Part shown: positions 37,220 through 42,735 of the stretch, piece by piece | Position numbering within the stretch: the stretch's first letter is position 1 | Layout of the letters: each line of letters starts with the position of its first letter | Origin: Defluviitaleaceae bacterium | GTDB taxonomy: Bacteria; Bacillota; Clostridia; Lachnospirales; WRAX01 | Direction: 5' to 3' | Assembly (NCBI GenBank): GCA_009785555.1 | Contig: WQWB01000008.1 | Span: forward strand, 1 to 42,735 | DNA: 42,735 bases | Notes under the pieces: generated by a model | The model's input: the letters and a program-made list of their open reading frames with translations, nothing else | Told to the model about the DNA's origin: nothing | Databases searched by the model: none | Position numbers and translations under genes: made by a program

Positions 37220-38851
37220 TTACCGCCTGCTTATCTCAGTTTTCGTAAACCTCTCCGGCGTAAACATTTGGGTAAAACCGGATGGAGGGTATTCTTCACC
37301 AAAACCCACATCCTCAACGGATCCGCGTACGATGCCGCCTTCCTCCTCCGCAAGGAGGGTAATGTTTAGGCGCGTCTTGCCGCTTGGCCGCTGGGGCAGA
37401 CCGTTTACTTCAACCTCGCCGATTAGTCTGCATTCGTCTATTTTATGTTCCTTGTCAATTCTTTCCAAGATTTTAAGGTAGAACTCAGTCATATCCTTCG
37501 GCTCGTTTCCGGAAAGTGTAAATATCTGGGATTTTTTAGCGAATTCGTACGGCGTGCCGCGGCGTATCATCGGGAAGAATGATTTTTGCGCGTCGCCGAT
37601 CTCTATACCGATATCGTGCGGTATCGTTACCATAAAATCTACGTTTAACTTATCCGTTTGCATATCGCGGCTTTGGCTCAGCCCCATTTTCATTGCCGCA
37701 TAATACGTTGCGCCGAAAGAGATGTCCAAATGCGGCCGCTCCGAACGGTATATCTTGCTTTCGTCATTAAAGATTTCAACGAGCATATTTTTCACCCATG
37801 GCATGAGGGACGATCCACCCTCCAAAAGCACTCTATTCACCTCGTCTGGCGCGATCGCGCCGTTATATGCCTCGCGTAGGGTCTTTATCGTCAGTCTGCG
37901 AGTTTTTGATATGAAATTGTTGATAAGCTCATCAAAATCGTCGCGCGTAAACTGCTCCACAAACGGCGGCACACAGAAGGTGAATGGGATGCGGAACGTT
38001 TTAACGCCGCTAAGCCGCTCCTTCGCTTCGCGCGCTCGTACGGCGATTTCGGCTTGGTTTTCCGGCGCGATATCCGTTACGGCTAACCCGGTTTTGGCTG
38101 TTATAGTCCTATAACAAAACTCCGCCAGCATATCATCTATGTTATCACCCCCGTGTGAGGCTTCTCCGCCTTCGGAAATAACCTGTAGCCGGAGACTGCT
38201 TTCTGTTTTTTCGGTAACGTGGAAGAGGGTGATGTCCAGCGTGCCGCCGCCAAAGTCGAATACGAGGATTCTTTCATCCAAATCAAGCTCACGGCGGAAA
38301 TTGTATGTTAATGCCGCGGCCTTTGGTTCCTCTATTAGGCATATCAGCTTGTCGGAAAGCTCGGCTAGTCTAACCGCGCGCATGGTGGCCTTCTTGGCCG
38401 CGTCGTCAAAATCGTACGGTACGGAAACAACAAGCCCGGCGATCTCTGCTTTGGGGTTTAAGCTGTATATATGGCGTACAAGTTCTTTAAGGATGAGTGC
38501 GGAGATTTCTTCGGGTAAAAAATTCTTGCCATCCAATAAAATCGGCTCGTTAGTACCCATTTTGCGCTTGATGCTGCGGATCGTGGCTTGCGGGTACAGC
38601 TTGATTGACCTATAAGCCTCTTCGCCGACAATCCATTCGCTCCCATCATCGCTGTTTCTGTACTGTACGACGGATGGAAGGGGTATTTTACCGAAGCCGT
38701 TTGAGATGTCGACGGGCACTGGTGTGCGGTTTGCGTTATCCCAATAAGATATAACCGAGTTCGTCGTTCCAAGGTCTATGCCTAAAATATACCAATCTTC
38801 AGGCAAGTTGCCTTTGGATTCGATTTCCTTGCGGTATGCTTCCCAGTTCAT
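37220..38851 (-). CDS. Hsp70 (DnaK)-family protein with intact nucleotide-binding motifs and no evident helical lid
   Basis: GIDLGTTNSVISYW, VFDFGGGTLDITLF, LLEGGSSLMPWV; C-terminal PSGKTRLNITLLAEEEGG beta-type substrate-binding segment, then it ends. Confidence 0.88.
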   Translation of the reverse strand: MNWEAYRKEIESKGNLPEDWYILGIDLGTTNSVISYWDNANRTPVPVDISNGFGKIPLPSVVQYRNSDDGSEWIVGEEAYRSIKLYPQATIRSIKRKMGTNEPILLDGKNFLPEEISALILKELVRHIYSLNPKAEIAGLVVSVPYDFDDAAKKATMRAVRLAELSDKLICLIEEPKAAALTYNFRRELDLDERILVFDFGGGTLDITLFHVTEKTESSLRLQVISEGGEASHGGDNIDDMLAEFCYRTITAKTGLAVTDIAPENQAEIAVRAREAKERLSGVKTFRIPFTFCVPPFVEQFTRDDFDELINNFISKTRRLTIKTLREAYNGAIAPDEVNRVLLEGGSSLMPWVKNMLVEIFNDESKIYRSERPHLDISFGATYYAAMKMGLSQSRDMQTDKLNVDFMVTIPHDIGIEIGDAQKSFFPMIRRGTPYEFAKKSQIFTLSGNEPKDMTEFYLKILERIDKEHKIDECRLIGEVEVNGLPQRPSGKTRLNITLLAEEEGGIVRGSVEDVGFGEEYPPSGFTQMFTPERFTKTEISRR

Positions 38852-38926
38852 ATTGTATGCCTTTCTAGAGTGACTTCGCATGCTGAGTTAGATTTAGAGT
38901 TGCGGATGAAGCCGCGGCTTCTAAAG

Positions 38927-40522
38927 TTATATCATTAAATGTATTTCCTGATTATAATCCGCCATTGGGAAAAGCTCGCCGAAGCCGCAGTCGGATAATT
39001 TAACGGTGCATTCATTCGGATTTTTGAAGTTTACGCTTAGGTTCAGCTTCGTTGTGCCTGGCGGGCGGGTTGGTAAATCACGCAGAGGTATTGTGGCGAG
39101 CTGGCGTATTTCGCCTTCGTCGTTACGGCTGTAGAGTGGTATATCACAATCTGCCGCGCCAGTGCCGCCGAGGTATATAAAATGGAAATTGCCGCGTTCC
39201 TGCCACCAAAAACTACCCATCTCAACGATTGGAAGAAACTTTTCGCGTTTAATGTTTTGGTGCTTATTCTGAACCAGAACTCCAATGTCAATGGTTAGGC
39301 GGTGGCTGTCCTCTATCATAAATTTTGGTATGTCTATAACGCCAAGTGCCGCCGCCGCACGTATGGATGCGCCACTTGCCGCTGCTGCTTTTGGGTTTTT
39401 ATCTATTATTACATTCGCGCGAGGATAAAGCTCCCTTATCGTGTCGCGCACCCAAAGCATCTCAAATCCGCCGCCGCTGCATAAAATGGTATCGATACTG
39501 ACGGCATTATCACCCGCAAGGTTAAAAAGCCGCTTGAGAAATACGGTGAACCGCTCTTTGTATGGGCGCAACGTTTCGTTCATAACTTTGTCTGTAACCG
39601 ATAAAACGACTGGTGGGTAGAGGAAGTTGTAGTATAATTTGACAGGGCGGCCGCCAGGCTGAAATTGGAAAAGTACATCCTTGTGTTGGTATGAAAAGCT
39701 TTTTATCTGTTCATATATCTGCGGATTTATTTTGTCTTTAGATATGGCGGCCTCACTGCAGTAGTGTTCGGTAATGAGTTTGTCCATAGCGGCGTCTATT
39801 GCGTCCGTACCGATGTTTTTATCGAAAAAGGATGAAAGGCATTTTATCATGCATACTCCTTCGTCCTCATCGGCGGGAATGATTTCGTAAATTCCGCCGC
39901 GCAGTTCGCGTGCACCGAAGTCCAGTAAGACGGTATTCTCTTTCTTGGGTTTGATTTTGAGAAAATAATTGGAAAACACACATTCTCTGTCAGAATCCAT
40001 GGATATCAACGGTTTATCGTATCCGGCGAGCTTAAAAACTTGTAAAAGAGCTTCTTTATTTTCTTCGGATGCATATCCGGGAAGAGACAGTACGATACCC
40101 GCAAACTCCGCATTAGGGTTGATGTTTCTGCAGTTTTGGAGCAGCTCACGTAGATAGTATGTCGTGGCTTGTTCAGCACCAATGGGTTTATCGCCAATAT
40201 CTAAGTATTCCTTCCGCAACGTGCGCTCTATAAGCCCGGTGATAATCGCGTCATCGGTCACGCCGCGGTTTAATAGGGCGTATTCGCCAAAGACAAAATC
40301 GCGCGACTCTTTAGCGTATTGCAAAGCCGTAGGCATACTGGGTTTACCGTAGCCGCCGCTCACGTCAATTATCTCGGCACCTCCGCGCCCGTGGTCGAAA
40401 TATGCCAAAGAAGAGCTATGGTTACCTAAATCCACGCCCAGTATAAATAAACTCTCCCTTGACCTTGCGTCAAGTAAATTTTCTTCAAAACGCTTGCGGT
40501 ATATTTTCCAACTGTGGGTCAT
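38927..40522 (-). CDS. Hsp70-like protein with degenerate nucleotide-binding motifs
   Basis: GVDLGNHSSSLAYF, LLDFGARELRGGIYEI and LCSGGGFEMLWV align to the Hsp70 motifs; same ~30-aa N-terminal extension style as the neighbouring Hsp70. Confidence 0.8.
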   Translation of the reverse strand: MTHSWKIYRKRFEENLLDARSRESLFILGVDLGNHSSSLAYFDHGRGGAEIIDVSGGYGKPSMPTALQYAKESRDFVFGEYALLNRGVTDDAIITGLIERTLRKEYLDIGDKPIGAEQATTYYLRELLQNCRNINPNAEFAGIVLSLPGYASEENKEALLQVFKLAGYDKPLISMDSDRECVFSNYFLKIKPKKENTVLLDFGARELRGGIYEIIPADEDEGVCMIKCLSSFFDKNIGTDAIDAAMDKLITEHYCSEAAISKDKINPQIYEQIKSFSYQHKDVLFQFQPGGRPVKLYYNFLYPPVVLSVTDKVMNETLRPYKERFTVFLKRLFNLAGDNAVSIDTILCSGGGFEMLWVRDTIRELYPRANVIIDKNPKAAAASGASIRAAAALGVIDIPKFMIEDSHRLTIDIGVLVQNKHQNIKREKFLPIVEMGSFWWQERGNFHFIYLGGTGAADCDIPLYSRNDEGEIRQLATIPLRDLPTRPPGTTKLNLSVNFKNPNECTVKLSDCGFGELFPMADYNQEIHLMI

Positions 40523-40547
40523 TTGTGGTTTCCTTCAGTGTTTTGCA

Positions 40548-41777
40548 TTATTTTGCAGCTATAACGTTTGCCCTTAAAATTACCCTGTCACCTTGTTTAA
40601 AACCGCTATTAAGCAACTTTATGATTTCACCCTTTTTGAAGTTTCCATCGGTCTCTGCCGTTAAAACCTCGTGATATTGGCCGTTAAACATTGTGCCGGG
40701 GGTAGGCTGTATCGGGGATATACCGAAATGGCCTAAGGCGGACGCAATGGTTGCCGTGGCATCGTCCAACAACGCAACGAATGCGCCGATAGCCTCATTG
40801 CTGTGCGAGGCTTCACGAATACGCGGCGCGGAATGGAGCATTATTTCTTCAAAAGTCGTAATTTCGTATAATGTGTGTTCCTTTTTAAATTTCGTCAACA
40901 GGCCATCGACCTGCTCGGCAATCTTATCGGCAGGTGAATATTTGCTTACGGCGTAGGGAGCGTATATTTCGTTTGCAACGGTAAAGTTTAAGTATTTTTT
41001 GACGGCGGACAGTGCGCGTCTGTCTCCTTTTTGATAAACGGCCATTTCCTGTACCATCGTATTAAATGCTGCCGCCGACACGGTATCAATCCAAGGCGGA
41101 AGAAGTGGGTTAGGCGGCTCGATTGGTTTGTTTATACAAGACGCGATACTCTCTTTTAAAGCGGTAAGCCCCTCGTCCAAAGATTCGGATTTAATTTGCA
41201 TGGTTTCCGCAATGCCTTTAATGATACGATTTTCGGTGCTGTCTACGGAGTATTGAAATTTGTATCGTTCATAAAAATCAGCTATTTTTTTAAAAATAGC
41301 GCGTATCCCGTCTGTCATGCTAATTTCGCTTGCTAATTTATTTCCTGCATTATTATTAGATAAATGCCGGCCGCTTTCAGCCGGGGCATGTTGGTGGTGT
41401 AAAATTTCTTTGTGTAATTCTGCAGTAAAAGCGATGCGGAGAGTCTCGAGCTTTCCGGCAAAATCTGCCGTTGTTTCTTCGATATCAAACTGCGGAATGT
41501 TATTTTCAGAAATATTTTTTAGTTTTGATAAAAAATTATTGTACTGCTCCGTTCCTGGCCTGGCATGAAAAAACAACCGCGTTTCGGTAAAGAAGTTTTC
41601 AGAAAGCTCGGATTTGGGTATATTAAAAATATTTTCCGACAAAATGGCGCAAAAAGTGTCTATTGGCGTGACGGCACGCTGCCAAAGCCGAAGGATCTTG
41701 CTTTCGCGGCTTTGGGTATAAGTTCTCTGTCTATTGCGAGGTTTTGGGTATCTGCTCATAATATCAGCTCTCTGCAT
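40548..41777 (-). CDS. Large protein with a C-terminal GrpE-like (beta-wing) domain
   Basis: C-terminal LGHFGISPIQPTPGTMFNGQYHEVLTAETDGNFKKGEIIKLLNSGFKQGDRVILRANVIAAK matches the GrpE pattern; N-terminal ~300 aa unassigned. ATG directly follows the upstream Hsp70 stop (TAAATG). Confidence 0.65.
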   Translation of the reverse strand: MQRADIMSRYPKPRNRQRTYTQSRESKILRLWQRAVTPIDTFCAILSENIFNIPKSELSENFFTETRLFFHARPGTEQYNNFLSKLKNISENNIPQFDIEETTADFAGKLETLRIAFTAELHKEILHHQHAPAESGRHLSNNNAGNKLASEISMTDGIRAIFKKIADFYERYKFQYSVDSTENRIIKGIAETMQIKSESLDEGLTALKESIASCINKPIEPPNPLLPPWIDTVSAAAFNTMVQEMAVYQKGDRRALSAVKKYLNFTVANEIYAPYAVSKYSPADKIAEQVDGLLTKFKKEHTLYEITTFEEIMLHSAPRIREASHSNEAIGAFVALLDDATATIASALGHFGISPIQPTPGTMFNGQYHEVLTAETDGNFKKGEIIKLLNSGFKQGDRVILRANVIAAK

Positions 41778-42735
41778 TTAATATAAATCGTCTACTGACA
41801 GTTCCGTCACAGCACCGCTTTCGGATGTGGATTGTGCGGTTACCTTTAGCATATTGTCCTGCGCCACATGGAAGATAACTCGCACCTTTTCCTGCCCTTT
41901 GGGACCCGCGGGGATGCCTCGCAATTGCGTGCCGGCGAGGCGCTTCATCCCGTCAGCTGAAACGTTAGTCGACGAAGCAGGCACATCGGGGCTTGGGTTT
42001 GTGTTCTCATAAACGACAATAGCCATGCTTGTTACATTATCAAAGTTGGTCGTAAGTAAGTCAGCGGCTTCGATGACAAGCCCCTCGCGCGGGATATCAA
42101 CGCCCTGGGGCACGATCTGCAGAAAGCGGCGCCCCGCGATCTCAAGACCAAGGGGGTGGATGGTTCGTTCTTGCATAACGGGGCCTTTTAGCGTCGGCAT
42201 CATTATCATATTACAGTAATGCGCTGCACCCTGCGAGATGGACAGTGCCGGCGAAATTCGCGATCTAAACGGTTCTTTGCCGAACTTTTCCAGTATTTTT
42301 TCACCAACCAAGGTAAGAGAGGAAGAGCCGCCGACGAGGAAGACCTCATCCACTTTATTTGGATCAAGCTCCGCAGCCTCCAAGCATTTGTCTATGCAGT
42401 CAAGTGTGATGTCAATTATATCCAAGAGGTTTTTACCGATAAATTTTTCGCATGCGGCTGGAGTGTCGCCAAGCTCGTTTACTCGTTTGTGGCTGATAAA
42501 ATCGTCCCGCGATATTTCCATGTTTATATTCACTATCCGAGGTTCTTGTATGAAAGGCGCAAGGGTGATTTTTGTTGTCTTGGATTGGGATAGGCGTTCT
42601 TTTGCCTGGTTGGCAACCTGCGCAAGGCGTACGAGGGCAACCTTTTTTTGCCGCGCGGACATGCCGTCGTCGGCTTGCCGGTTAAACAGGTCTATTTCGT
42701 TATCCGTTAGTTTGCGGAATTCTTCGTAGATCATA
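41778..42735 (-). CDS. Hsp70 (DnaK)-family protein, N-terminus runs off the right edge
   Basis: VDEVFLVGGSSSLTLVGEKI, LSISQGAAHY, HPLGLEIAGRRFLQIVPQG, LRGIPAGPKGQEKVRVIFHVAQDNMLKVTAQSTSESG. The Met at 42734 is probably internal. Confidence 0.88.
   Translation of the reverse strand, partial: MIYEEFRKLTDNEIDLFNRQADDGMSARQKKVALVRLAQVANQAKERLSQSKTTKITLAPFIQEPRIVNINMEISRDDFISHKRVNELGDTPAACEKFIGKNLLDIIDITLDCIDKCLEAAELDPNKVDEVFLVGGSSSLTLVGEKILEKFGKEPFRSRISPALSISQGAAHYCNMIMMPTLKGPVMQERTIHPLGLEIAGRRFLQIVPQGVDIPREGLVIEAADLLTTNFDNVTSMAIVVYENTNPSPDVPASSTNVSADGMKRLAGTQLRGIPAGPKGQEKVRVIFHVAQDNMLKVTAQSTSESGAVTELSVDDLY

Noticed and set aside
1-42735. CRISPR arrays, rRNA, prophage, transposase or integrase genes
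   Set aside because: No regularly spaced direct repeats, no rRNA sequence and no recombinase-type ORF seen on either strand.

Overview
This window looks like a chromosomal segment from an endospore-forming, Clostridia-like Firmicute (inferred from a SigK-type sigma factor, IreB, and the ffh-rpsP-khpA-rimM-trmD order). Most genes are on the minus strand. From left to right it holds: a SNF2/SWIM helicase (cut by the left edge); a 2-oxo-acid dehydrogenase operon (E2, E3, fused E1alpha/beta, SDR, RibU-like ECF S component) with a DUF1385-NUDIX fusion and a RelA/SpoT-type synthetase inserted in it; murA; mntP; an scpA/scpB neighbourhood in which ScpB is fused to a GNAT domain and the site-2-protease homologue has lost its catalytic motifs; mltG, RNase J, a YqgF/RuvX-DUF1292 fusion and ireB; mtaB, trmD, rimM, khpA, rpsP and ffh; an AlkC-like gene; ftsH and hpt; sigK; a ZIP transporter divergent from a DtxR-family repressor; a tRNA-Met; MerR; YitT; and a cluster of three Hsp70-like genes with a GrpE-like gene (cut by the right edge). 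The two observations I consider most novel are: (1) two ~147-bp copies of a structured repeat (closing terminal inverted repeat plus three hairpins) whose differences keep pairing through G-U wobbles readable on only one strand; and (2) the Hsp70 / GrpE-like / degenerate Hsp70 / Hsp70 cluster, which looks like a dedicated accessory chaperone system. All family calls come from reading motifs by eye; no database search or folding program was run.
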